A DNA stretch of 27,250 nt, taken from positions 1 to 27,250 of the forward strand of contig JAEWFK010000063.1 of NCBI GenBank assembly GCA_023388835.1, written 5' to 3'. Within the stretch, counting starts at the first letter, position 1. The number at the start of each line of letters is the position of its first letter. The DNA is from Pseudomonadota bacterium (GTDB taxonomy: Bacteria; Pseudomonadota; Gammaproteobacteria; Burkholderiales; Burkholderiaceae_B). Under the pieces are notes generated by a model. It was not told the origin of the DNA. It did not search any database and worked only from the letters and a program-made list of their open reading frames with translations. Shown piece by piece: positions 9,096 to 16,623 of this stretch. Both the position numbers and the translations under genes were made by a program.

Positions 9096-9809
9096 ATGGA
9101 CGATCTGGAAACGGGCCTGCGGCGTGGCGTATCACGCGGCGATCAGGCCTATCGGTTCATCGTGGACGGAATCCAGTCGGGCCGGCTTCCGCCGGGTACC
9201 CGCCTTCGTGAAATCGAGATGGCCGAGATGACCGGTCTCAGCCGCACCCCTGTACGTGAAGCGCTGAGCCGCCTTCAGCTTGAAGGCCTGCTCACGATCG
9301 ACGCTGCACGGGGCCTTATCGTCACCGAGCTGGACTACTCAATGACCAGTGAGCTCTACGCAATGCGCGAAGTGCTGGAAGGCACGGCGGCGCGTCTGGC
9401 GGCGCGGCACGCCTCCGATGTTGAAATCGACTTTCTGCGCGAAATCAACGCCCGTGATGCCAAGCTCACCGCGCCTGATGCGCTGGCCGCCAACAACCGC
9501 CTGTTTCACGAAACGCTTTATCGCTGCGCGCACAATCGATATCTGGTCAAGACGCTCAACACCCTGCAGGAATCGATGATGCTGTTGGGTCCCACCACCC
9601 TGGCTGCGACAGGGCGCGCGGAAACCTCACGCACGGAACATGGCGCCATCGTTGAAGCTCTGGCACGACGAGATTCCGACGCAGCCGAGAAGGCGGCCCG
9701 GGCCCATATCAGCACCGCCTATCGCATTCGCCTCGATCAGCTGTTCGATACGAGAACGAATCTGATCACACCGAATCTGGACACCGAAAGAGCGCAGATC
9801 GAGTCTTGA
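9096..9809 (+). CDS. GntR family transcriptional regulator (FadR/FCD subfamily)
   Basis: This 237-residue regulator has an N-terminal winged helix-turn-helix (about residues 17-75, with MTGLSRTPVREALSRLQLEGLL) and a C-terminal all-helical FCD ligand domain. The metal/ligand-site residues of the FCD fold are suggested by the conserved NRLFHETLYRCAHN region and the late HGAIVEAL segment. FCD regulators typically bind carboxylic acids, which suits a tricarballylate/tricarboxylate locus. The ATG at 9096 has GGAG eight bases upstream; a TTG at 9075 is possible, and longer forms would run back into the divergent promoter region. It is divergent from tcuA, which makes tcuAB its likely target. In Salmonella this role is played by the LysR protein TcuR instead. 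Confidence 0.9.
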   Translation: MDDLETGLRRGVSRGDQAYRFIVDGIQSGRLPPGTRLREIEMAEMTGLSRTPVREALSRLQLEGLLTIDAARGLIVTELDYSMTSELYAMREVLEGTAARLAARHASDVEIDFLREINARDAKLTAPDALAANNRLFHETLYRCAHNRYLVKTLNTLQESMMLLGPTTLAATGRAETSRTEHGAIVEALARRDSDAAEKAARAHISTAYRIRLDQLFDTRTNLITPNLDTERAQIES

Positions 9810-9888
9810 CGAGCGGGCGAATCGCCCCCACCTGATAGAACCACGCCCGCCGTTGCGCCGGCGTTTTCCCACGATTCAGGAGCCCCGA

Positions 9889-10596
9889 ATGTCCATACAG
9901 AACCTGCTTCAGCAGATCATGCAGTCCGGCAAGGGGCTCGCGCACGACGCGGGTTCCGCACTCAACAAGCAGTCGATTCAGCAAAGTCCGCTAGGCGGCT
10001 TTGGCGGCGGCGCCCTGATGGGCGGTGCGCTGGGGATGCTGCTCGGCAACAAAAAATTCCGCAAGATGGGCGGCAACATTGCCGGCTACGGCGGCGCGGC
10101 GGCGCTCGGCGCCCTCGCGCTCAAGACTTATCAGGATTGGCAGAATCGGCAGTCCGACCCTTCAGCAGCTGGCGCGACCACGGGGAGCGCTCCCGTGCAG
10201 GCACCCCCTTTACGTCTGACCGAAACAGCCACCCCGCTGATGGAGCACCACAGCCGCGCCATGCTTGCGGCCATGATTGCCGCCGCGAAGGCCGACGGGC
10301 ATATTGGTCCGGACGAAAAGGCACTCATCGAAGCCGAACTTCAACGGCTGTCGCCCGACGCCGCCGATCACCGATGGGTCCACGCTGAACTGGAAAAGCC
10401 CGCGGACCCCGCCGGCATTGCCGCCTTGGCGCAATCGCCGGAAATGGCGGCCGAGATCTACCTGGCCAGCCTGCTGGTCACCGAACAGGATAGCTTCATG
10501 GAACGCGCCTACCTCGATGAACTGGCCCGTGCCCTGCAGCTGGACCCTTCATTAAAGGCGGAACTCGAAGCCAGTGCCCAACAGGCCGCCGCCTGA
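9889..10596 (+). CDS. DUF533 (YebE-like) TerB-fold protein
   Basis: This 235-residue protein resembles the DUF533/YebE family. The N-terminal third is Gly/Ala-rich and hydrophobic (GGFGGGALMGGALGMLLG and GYGGAAALGALALKTY), which suggests membrane association. A Pro/Ala/Thr linker (about residues 88-108) leads to a helical C-terminal domain of the TerB/tellurite-resistance fold, with an acidic AKADGHIGPDE motif like those of TerB-like metal-binding proteins. The ATG at 9889 has AGGAG eight bases upstream. The molecular function of the family is not established; E. coli yebE is known as an envelope-stress-responsive gene. It stands alone between the GntR gene and the iron-transport operon. Confidence 0.85.
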   Translation: MSIQNLLQQIMQSGKGLAHDAGSALNKQSIQQSPLGGFGGGALMGGALGMLLGNKKFRKMGGNIAGYGGAAALGALALKTYQDWQNRQSDPSAAGATTGSAPVQAPPLRLTETATPLMEHHSRAMLAAMIAAAKADGHIGPDEKALIEAELQRLSPDAADHRWVHAELEKPADPAGIAALAQSPEMAAEIYLASLLVTEQDSFMERAYLDELARALQLDPSLKAELEASAQQAAA

Positions 10597-10635
10597 GACC
10601 TAGGAGCCCCTGCCGGCGGCCCGGCCCCCCTCCGT

Positions 10636-10665
10636 TTGACACGGTGAACGTGGAAGCACGATAAT
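10636..10665 (+). promoter_or_regulatory. Strong sigma-70 promoter for the iron-siderophore ABC operon
   Basis: A perfect -35 TTGACA (10636-10641) and a near-consensus -10 GATAAT (10660-10665) are 18 bases apart. Transcription would start near 10672, giving a leader of about 95 nt before the ATG at 10766. The match is seen directly. Use as the operon promoter is inferred from its position. Confidence 0.7.
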
Positions 10666-10678
10666 CGCTGCAGTATGC

Positions 10679-10692
10679 TTAATGCGAATTAA
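10679..10692. promoter_or_regulatory. Inverted repeat at the transcription start (possible Fur or other operator)
   Basis: TTAAT-GCGA-ATTAA is an AT-rich perfect palindrome with a four-base spacer, placed just downstream of the predicted start point. An iron importer is normally repressed by Fur, whose box is an AT-rich palindrome of about 19 bases. This repeat together with the nearby GATAAT only partly resembles that consensus, so the assignment to Fur is tentative. Confidence 0.4.
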
Positions 10693-10765
10693 TCCCATTT
10701 ACATTCTGCGCGGTCTGCCCCCGATTTTTCGGCCTGTCCGCCAGCACCGCTTCCACGCTCACATC

Positions 10766-11716
10766 ATGTCCTTTACTTCTTCATCGGCTGCGCCGCAGTC
10801 CGGGCGCCGCACGTTTCTTGCCGCACTCTCCGCTCTTGTCGCGACAACAGGCCTCCTCGTTTCGACGCCCGGCCACTCGGCTCAAAAGACGCTGGATACC
10901 GCGTTCGGCCCGGTGGTCGTGAATCCGGATCCTCAGCGTGTCATCACTCTGGATGAAGGAGCCCTCGATACGGTTCTCGCCCTCGGCATGCAGCCGGTCG
11001 GCAGCGTGGCGGCCCGCGGCGGTAAGGAATTACCCACCTATCTTCAGCCACACGCCAAGAACGTCGCCATCGTGGGTGCGACGCGCGAGCCAAACCTGGA
11101 GGCGATTCTCTCCCAGCGCCCCGACTTGATTCTGGCTCCCGTGGGGCTGGAGAAGCGTGTTTACGATGTGCTGTCCAAAATGGCGCCCACCATCGTGCCC
11201 AACGTGCCCAGCACCGCTCCGTGGCAGCAACGCAATGCCCTGTTCGTAGCCGCCTTGGGCAAAGAAGACGAAATGGCGAATCGGCTGGCACAGGTCGAAG
11301 AGCGCATCGTATCGTTGCGCGGCCGTGTCGAGCCGGGGAAGACGTTCTCGGTGGTCCGATGGAATCCCCAAGGGCCCATGGCGATGTCGAGCAAGCTGAT
11401 CACCGGGCAGATACTCACGGCGCTCGGCATGCGTGGCACGGAGCTGGCGGCAGGCCTGGGCGAGCGCCCACATAGCGACATTCTCAGTCTGGAGAACCTG
11501 GGCGGCGTGGATGCAGACTGGATGTTCATCGCGACCTTGAATGAGCAGGGCGAAGCCACGCTGGAAGCAGCGCGCAAGCAGCCCGCCTTCAACCGCCTGA
11601 ACGCCGTGCGCAATGGTCGCGCCGTCACGGTGGACGGCCAGGTGTGGTCTAGCGGCACCGGTGTGCTCGCCGCTGAAAGCATGCTCGACGATATCGAAAG
11701 ACTGCTTGTGAAGTGA
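10766..11716 (+). CDS. Periplasmic iron-siderophore substrate-binding protein (FecB/FepB-like, Tat signal)
   Basis: This 316-residue substrate-binding protein of the helical-backbone siderophore type would capture a ferric chelate in the periplasm and hand it to the permease pair downstream. The N-terminus has a Tat-type signal: twin Arg14-Arg15 in SGRRTFLAAL, then a hydrophobic core and a probable cleavage site after HSA (residue 39). The mature protein starts with AQKTLDTAFGPV, followed by PDPQRVITLDEGALDTVLALGMQPVG, the classical opening of this family, and later RPDLILAP. The ATG at 10766 places the twin Arg close to the start; earlier in-frame starts would bury it. It overlaps the first permease by one base (TGATG). 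Substrate identity (citrate, catecholate or other) cannot be settled. Confidence 0.88.
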   Translation: MSFTSSSAAPQSGRRTFLAALSALVATTGLLVSTPGHSAQKTLDTAFGPVVVNPDPQRVITLDEGALDTVLALGMQPVGSVAARGGKELPTYLQPHAKNVAIVGATREPNLEAILSQRPDLILAPVGLEKRVYDVLSKMAPTIVPNVPSTAPWQQRNALFVAALGKEDEMANRLAQVEERIVSLRGRVEPGKTFSVVRWNPQGPMAMSSKLITGQILTALGMRGTELAAGLGERPHSDILSLENLGGVDADWMFIATLNEQGEATLEAARKQPAFNRLNAVRNGRAVTVDGQVWSSGTGVLAAESMLDDIERLLVK

Positions 11717-12723
11717 TGTCCAGCAAGCCCGCGCGTATGCAGTTGCGCAGGATGGCCGTCGTGTGCGCCGTGCCGGTCGGCCTGCTGGTGCTGGCCAGCA
11801 TGTTGTTGGGCGCGGGTAGCCTCACCGCGGGTGAATCGCTACAAGCGCTCTTCGGCCACGGCAGCGAAGAGCATTTGTTCATCGTCCATGAACTGCGCTG
11901 GCCGCGGACCTTGCTGGCCATTGTCGTGGGCATAGCGTTGGGGGCGGCCGGCACGGTGATGCAAGCGGCGACCCGCAATCCTCTGGCAGAGCCCGGCTTG
12001 CTTGGAGTGAGCGCCGGCGCGTCGTTCGCCGTGGTGCTTGCCATCTACTATGGCGCTGATACGGTGGGCGTTCATTTCGGCATCGCCATTGGGGGTGCCC
12101 TGGCTGGCTGCATGCTCGTACTGCTCACCACGGGAATGCGCGGTACCGGTAACGATCCTGTCCGTCTGGTGCTGGCGGGCGCTGCGTTCTCGAGCATCCT
12201 GGTCGCCGTCACCACCCTGATCCTGCTGCATGACCAACGCACCGCAGACGAAATCCGCTTCTGGGTCGTGGGCGCGCTGGGCGGCCGCCCGGCGGCGAAC
12301 CTGCTTTGGGCGCTGCCCGGGATCAGTCTCGGGCTTGCCATGGTGGGCGCCACCGCGGCGGCACTGGCCGCGCTTTCCCTAGGTGAAAAGGTGGCAATGG
12401 GTCTTGGACATCGGCCGATCTTCACACGCATTCTGGCCATGGCGGGGGTCGCGGTGCTCGTTGGAACCGCCACCGCCGCTGCGGGGCCCATCGCCTTTGC
12501 CGGGCTCATCGTCCCTTATTTCGCCCGGCGCCTGGTCGGACCCGACGTGCGCAGAGCGCTGCCCATTGCAATGATCCTCGGCCCGGCGGTGCTGCTGTTT
12601 TGCGATATTCTTTCACGGCTCGCCGTGCGCCCGTACGAACTGCCCATCGGTGTCGTGACCGCCTGCATTGGCGCGCCCGTCCTGATCGCCGTCGTACGCA
12701 GCCAGCGGCTGCCACGCCTATGA
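11716..12723 (+). CDS. Iron-siderophore ABC transporter permease (FecCD family, first subunit)
   Basis: This FecCD/BtuC-type permease has 335 residues. The family signature is clear: RWPRTLLAIVVGIALGAAGTVMQ, then TRNPLAEPGLLGVSAGASFAV, and near the end AGPIAFAGLIVPYFARRLVGPD, which contains the coupling region for the ATPase. About ten membrane helices are expected. The wording NPLAEPGLLGVSAGASF is closest to FepD-like subunits. The ATG at 11716 overlaps the stop of the binding-protein gene by one base, so the genes are probably translationally coupled. It is paired with the next gene to make a heterodimeric channel. Confidence 0.92.
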   Translation: MSSKPARMQLRRMAVVCAVPVGLLVLASMLLGAGSLTAGESLQALFGHGSEEHLFIVHELRWPRTLLAIVVGIALGAAGTVMQAATRNPLAEPGLLGVSAGASFAVVLAIYYGADTVGVHFGIAIGGALAGCMLVLLTTGMRGTGNDPVRLVLAGAAFSSILVAVTTLILLHDQRTADEIRFWVVGALGGRPAANLLWALPGISLGLAMVGATAAALAALSLGEKVAMGLGHRPIFTRILAMAGVAVLVGTATAAAGPIAFAGLIVPYFARRLVGPDVRRALPIAMILGPAVLLFCDILSRLAVRPYELPIGVVTACIGAPVLIAVVRSQRLPRL

Positions 12724-13772
12724 CCATAACCGCTACTCCCGAAGCGCCGCGCGGCTACTGGCTGCTTCAGGCGGCTGGCGCGTCCTTGCTGGTGCATCGG
12801 CGCGGCGCCTGGGCCGGGTTGGCGCTGATTGCCGTCATTTTTCTCGTTGCCATAGGCAGCCTGTCGTTCGGTACACCTACGCTGCCTTTATCGGGCGTGC
12901 TGACCGCCCTGACGGGCTCGGGCGATCCGATCCATGCCTTCATGCTTCAGGAATTGCGCCTGCCTCGTGTGACGGCCGGCCTGTTGAGTGGGGCTGCATT
13001 GGGCATCGGCGGGTGCCTGCTTCAGACTTTGGCCCGCAATCGGCTCGCTACGCCCGGCATCATCGGTATTGACGACGGAGCCACCGCTTTCGCCGTGGCT
13101 TCGATAGTCGCCATTCCCACCAGTCTCGCACCGCCCATGCTGGCGCTCATTGGGGCGGCCACCGCGGCGGCATTGGCGTTCGGCCTGGGCGGCGGCGGCT
13201 CCCGCGGCTACCGCTTCATCGTGGTGGGCATCGCGGTTGGCGCTCTGTTTGGGGCTTTGACGAACTTCATGTTGGCGCGTACCAATATCGATAGCGCGAA
13301 CCTGGCCTATCCGTGGACCGTGGGCAGTCTGAATGCGCGCGCGCCCTCCACTGTGATCATGCTCGCAGCCTGCTTGGCCGTGTGCCTGCCGGCGGCAAAA
13401 ATGCTGGGCCGCGACCTTCAGTTGCTGCGTTTTTCGGACCACGTGGCCGTCAGCCTGGGCACGCGAGTCAAACGTACCCGGTTGGCGATCCTGGTGGTCA
13501 CGGTGCTTCTTACGGCCGCCGCCGTCGCGGTCGCCGGGCCGGTGGGCCTGGTGTCGCTGGCTGCACCCGAGATCGCTCGCCACCTCACGGGGCATCGCGG
13601 TGTACCAGTGATCAATTCCGCGCTGGCGGGCGCCCTGCTCATGATCGCCGCCGACTGGACAGGCCGCACCGCCTTCGCCCCCATCGAAATTCCGGTGGGC
13701 GTGATTACGGCCATCGTCGGCGGCCCCTACCTATTATGGATACTCTTGCGCGAACCGCGACGGACGGGATGA
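12720..13772 (+). CDS. Iron-siderophore ABC transporter permease (FecCD family, second subunit)
   Basis: This second FecCD-type permease has 350 residues. It shows RLPRVTAGLLSGAALGIGGCLLQ, then ARNRLATPGIIGIDDGATAFA, PWTVGSLNARAP in the middle and VAGPVGLVSLAAPEIARHLTGH near the end. NPLAS/NPLGSPDIIG in typical family members is here NRLATPGIIGI, a slightly divergent form; the GSLNAR segment is FepG-like. The ATG at 12720 overlaps the previous stop by four bases (ATGA). With the first permease it forms the membrane channel of the importer. The roughly 25-residue N-terminal extension (MTITATPEAPRG) before the first hydrophobic region is longer than usual and hydrophilic. Confidence 0.9.
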   Translation: MTITATPEAPRGYWLLQAAGASLLVHRRGAWAGLALIAVIFLVAIGSLSFGTPTLPLSGVLTALTGSGDPIHAFMLQELRLPRVTAGLLSGAALGIGGCLLQTLARNRLATPGIIGIDDGATAFAVASIVAIPTSLAPPMLALIGAATAAALAFGLGGGGSRGYRFIVVGIAVGALFGALTNFMLARTNIDSANLAYPWTVGSLNARAPSTVIMLAACLAVCLPAAKMLGRDLQLLRFSDHVAVSLGTRVKRTRLAILVVTVLLTAAAVAVAGPVGLVSLAAPEIARHLTGHRGVPVINSALAGALLMIAADWTGRTAFAPIEIPVGVITAIVGGPYLLWILLREPRRTG

Positions 13773-14608
13773 TGAAGGACGATACCCGCATGGCGGCCCC
13801 TCACTCGGCTACGGCCACGACACTCGGCACCCGCGATCTGACACTGGGCTACGGCGAACGCCGCATCGTTGATCAACTGACGGTCGAGATCCCGCCTTCA
13901 CAAATAACGGCTATCGTCGGCCCCAACGGTTGCGGTAAATCGACGCTATTGGCGGGCCTCGCCCGTATTCTCGCGCCCAGACAGGGAACCGTTCTGCTCG
14001 ACGGCCGCGCCATCAGCAGCCTGTCGACCCGGGAAGTGGCCCATAAACTGGCGCTGTTGCCGCAGGATGCCAGCGCACCGGACGGGCTGACTGTAGAGGA
14101 GCTGATTCAGTTCGGCCGCCAGCCCTATCGAGGACTGATGCGTCAATGGTCGCCGCAGGACGCCGCCATCGTCAGGACCGCCATGCGGGCCACCCAGCTG
14201 GAGCCGCTCGCCGAACGTTCGCTGGATTCGCTTTCAGGCGGGCAGCGGCAACGCGCGTGGATCGCCATGACGGTGGCACAGGACACGCCCCTGCTGCTGC
14301 TTGACGAGCCGACCTCCGCGCTGGATCTGGGCCACCAGATCGAGGTGCTGGAACTCATACGCGAGCTCGCGCAAAAGGGAAAAACGGTGGTGATGGTGAT
14401 TCACGACCTGCCCAGCGCCTGCCGTTACGCCGACCACATCATCGCCATGCGCGACGGACAGATCATTGCGGAAGGCCGCCCCGCGGCCGTGGTGACCGAA
14501 GCGCTGGTCGAAGCTTTGTACGGCGTGCGCTGCACCCTGCTGCATGAGCCCGGCACCGGCGCTCCGCTTATCGTGAACCCGAAGTCTGTCCGGCACGATG
14601 CCGACTGA
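13769..14608 (+). CDS. Iron-siderophore ABC transporter ATP-binding protein (FepC/FecE-like)
   Basis: This cytoplasmic ATPase of 279 residues completes the importer. All motifs are intact: Walker A GPNGCGKST (51-59), Q-loop Gln99, signature LSGGQ (155-159), Walker B LLLLDEP (175-181), the D-loop SALD and the H-loop His in VIHDL. The region after the Q-loop (FGRQPYRGL) and the ending LYGVRCTLLHEPGTGAPLIV match the FepC/FecE group. Start candidates are the ATGs at 13769 (overlapping the previous stop), 13772 and 13790; the first residues are poorly conserved, so the exact start is uncertain. No TonB receptor, siderophore synthesis gene or fecIR pair lies in the window. Confidence 0.93.
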   Translation: MMKDDTRMAAPHSATATTLGTRDLTLGYGERRIVDQLTVEIPPSQITAIVGPNGCGKSTLLAGLARILAPRQGTVLLDGRAISSLSTREVAHKLALLPQDASAPDGLTVEELIQFGRQPYRGLMRQWSPQDAAIVRTAMRATQLEPLAERSLDSLSGGQRQRAWIAMTVAQDTPLLLLDEPTSALDLGHQIEVLELIRELAQKGKTVVMVIHDLPSACRYADHIIAMRDGQIIAEGRPAAVVTEALVEALYGVRCTLLHEPGTGAPLIVNPKSVRHDAD

Positions 14609-14643
14609 AGAGCCGGCAGCCGCGCCTATAGGGCTCAGTCGGC
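14600..14643. terminator. Convergent inverted repeat spanning the stop codons of the ABC ATPase and dsbC genes
   Basis: GCCGACT (14600-14606) pairs with AGTCGGC (14637-14643). After a three-base bulge, GAGCC (14610-14614) pairs with GGCTC (14632-14636). The hairpin lies between two convergent genes and includes both stop codons. There is no T-tract on either side, so it is not a classical intrinsic terminator. It could be a bidirectional pause or 3'-end stabilising structure. The pairing is seen; the role is inferred. Confidence 0.4.
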
Positions 14644-15417
14644 CTGCGCGGCCTTGGACAGCCTCTCCTCGAGCGCATCGGCCGGCACTGCGCCGTTCAC
14701 TCGGGAACCATCCGCAAAGAAAATCGCCGGCGTTCCGGTGACCATCAGTTCGCGGCCGAGAGTCAGATTCGCCTCGATAGGCGTCTGGCATTCGGCGGTG
14801 GGCGCGCTCTTGCCTTCGAGCATCCATTGCTGCCATGCCGCGGCGCTGTCGGACGCGCACCAGATGTTGCGCGACCGCACGTGGGAATCGGGCGAAAGTA
14901 TGGGGAACAAGAAGGTATAGACGGTGATGTTGTCCACGCCTGTCAGGGTTTTGTGGAACAGCTTGCAATAACCGCAGTTCGGGTCTTCGAAGACGGCAAT
15001 GCGCCGGCTGCCATCACCCCTTACTTGCTTGATGGCGTTTTCCAGCGGCAAGGTATCGAAATCGACTTCCGAAAGCTTTGCGATGCGTTGCGCGGTGAGA
15101 TCGCTGCGCGTCTTGGCGTCGATCAGCGAGCCTTGCAGCACATACTCGACCTTGCCATCGACATAGAGCAGGTCGGTACCAATACGGATTTCAAACAGGC
15201 CGGGGAAGGGAGTCGGAGACACTTCTGAAATGTCCAGCCCCGGGAAGCGCTGTTCGAAGCCCTTCCGCACCTGCTCCGTGGAAACCACGACCGTGCCCTC
15301 CTCGGCATTCCCCGAGGTGGACAGCACCCTGTCGTGCGCATGGGCCGCAGGCGACGCAGCCAGGAAGGCCATCAGCCCGCCAAGAAGAACGCTGCGAAAC
15401 TTGATACGAGAGGACAT
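14635..15417 (-). CDS. dsbC: DsbC-family periplasmic thiol:disulfide isomerase
   Basis: This 260-residue periplasmic protein should rearrange wrong disulfide bonds in secreted proteins and be kept reduced by a DsbD-type partner. A signal peptide (hydrophobic core about residues 9-25, cleavage after AHA27) is followed by an N-terminal dimerisation region with LLYVDGKVEYVLQGSLID. A thioredoxin-fold domain comes next, with active-site CGYC (148-151) and the cis-Pro motif GTPAIFF (228-234). A second Cys pair (187 and 210) matches the structural disulfide of DsbC. The ATG at 15417 has AGGAG about seven bases upstream. The flavin hydroxylase gene ends 36 bases upstream on the same strand. Confidence 0.93.
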   Translation of the reverse strand: MSSRIKFRSVLLGGLMAFLAASPAAHAHDRVLSTSGNAEEGTVVVSTEQVRKGFEQRFPGLDISEVSPTPFPGLFEIRIGTDLLYVDGKVEYVLQGSLIDAKTRSDLTAQRIAKLSEVDFDTLPLENAIKQVRGDGSRRIAVFEDPNCGYCKLFHKTLTGVDNITVYTFLFPILSPDSHVRSRNIWCASDSAAAWQQWMLEGKSAPTAECQTPIEANLTLGRELMVTGTPAIFFADGSRVNGAVPADALEERLSKAAQAD

Positions 15418-15453
15418 ACATGCTCCTGATGATGGGCGGAGCGGCGGCCTGCA

Positions 15454-16623
15454 CTAGCCTGCGGCGCCGCCTATGAGAAATCGTTTGATCATGGGCAGGC
15501 GGTCGACCGCCTGCATGCCGAGGTTGCGCAGGGCGATCACCGGCGCCGGCTGGGCGGCAAAGAGCCGCTGCAGGCCGTCGGTGGCTGCGCTCATCGCCAT
15601 GAGCGGCTGCGCACGGGAACGGCGATAACGGTTCAATACGCGCTCGTCTCCGACGGAACGGAAGGACTCTTTGGTGGCCAATATGCGGAGCAGATCCTGC
15701 ACATCGCCCAGCCCGAGATTAAGGCCCTGGCCTGCCAGCGGATGCACGCGGTGCGCGGCATCGCTCACCAGCGCCACCCCCGGCGCCACCATGCCGCTGC
15801 GTTCAAGAAACAAGGGAAAGGGGAAGGGCGTGCTGCGCAAGCGCAGGCGCCCCAGCCGCCCGCCCGTAACGGCCGCCAGCCGGCTTTCAAGGAAATCGGC
15901 CCTGGCCGTGGATTCCAGGGCCATGAATTCCTTGGCAGCCTGTTCGCGCAGGGACCATACCATGGAGACCTGGGGGCCAGCCGCAGTCTCGGGCATGGGC
16001 AGAAGGGCAAGAATCGAATCGCCCGTGAACCATTGCACGGCGACATTCTGATGGGGCAGTTCGGCATCGAGATGCGCCACGACGCCCGTATCACCGTAAG
16101 GCCGGGACTCATGGAAGATGCCCGCGTGCTGACGTACCGGGGAACGCGCGCCGTCTGCCCCCACCAGCAAGTCGAAGGGGATTCTTCGGCCGCTGTCGGT
16201 CAGGGCGACCCGCCCTTCCAGACCGGTCAATTTTTCCTGCCACCAGCGCACGCCGTAGACTTGTATAGCTTGCTGCAGCACGCGTTCCATTTCGCCGGAC
16301 TCGATAATCCAGGCCAGGGTGTTTTGGGTCGCTTGCCAGGCATGGAGCGTCACCAGGCCGCCGGTGTCGCCGTGCACCTCCATGGACTCCACAGGCGTCA
16401 CGCGGCTGGCGTTCATCAGCCGCCAGACGCCGAGCTCTTCAAGAAAGCGGCGGCTGGCCAGCGAAATCGCGTACACGCGTGGGTGATAGTCATCTTGAGC
16501 GAGCGTGGGCAAGGCCACAGGCGGGCCCAATAGCGTCGCATCGAATCCTTTACGCGCCAAGCCCAGGGCCATGGCCAGCCCGGCGATGCCACTACCGCAT
16601 ACCAGTATTTCCTGCTTGTTCAT
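15454..16623 (-). CDS. UbiH/UbiF/COQ6-family FAD-dependent hydroxylase
   Basis: This 389-residue flavoprotein monooxygenase is of the family that hydroxylates the ubiquinone ring. The N-terminal dinucleotide motif GSGIAG (10-15), the DG motif GADGARSPVR (155-164) and the second FAD motif SDAAHRVHPLAGQG (287-300) are present and in order. The family includes UbiH, UbiF, UbiI, UbiL and UbiM, which differ in the ring carbon they hydroxylate; that cannot be read from motifs alone, so no symbol is given. The ATG at 16623 overlaps the mltA stop by four bases (ATGA), so translation is probably coupled to mltA. A longer in-frame start at 16665 would overlap mltA further. The protein should act at the cytoplasmic face of the membrane. 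Confidence 0.88.
   Translation of the reverse strand: MNKQEILVCGSGIAGLAMALGLARKGFDATLLGPPVALPTLAQDDYHPRVYAISLASRRFLEELGVWRLMNASRVTPVESMEVHGDTGGLVTLHAWQATQNTLAWIIESGEMERVLQQAIQVYGVRWWQEKLTGLEGRVALTDSGRRIPFDLLVGADGARSPVRQHAGIFHESRPYGDTGVVAHLDAELPHQNVAVQWFTGDSILALLPMPETAAGPQVSMVWSLREQAAKEFMALESTARADFLESRLAAVTGGRLGRLRLRSTPFPFPLFLERSGMVAPGVALVSDAAHRVHPLAGQGLNLGLGDVQDLLRILATKESFRSVGDERVLNRYRRSRAQPLMAMSAATDGLQRLFAAQPAPVIALRNLGMQAVDRLPMIKRFLIGGAAG

Noticed and set aside
9815..9827. GGGCG-AAT-CGCCC hairpin after the GntR gene
   Set aside because: The stem is short and perfect but no T-tract follows, so it cannot be called a terminator.
12888..13595. 235-codon minus-strand frame antisense to the second permease
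   Set aside because: The composition is Gln/Arg/His-rich and low in complexity, opposite a clear FecCD permease.
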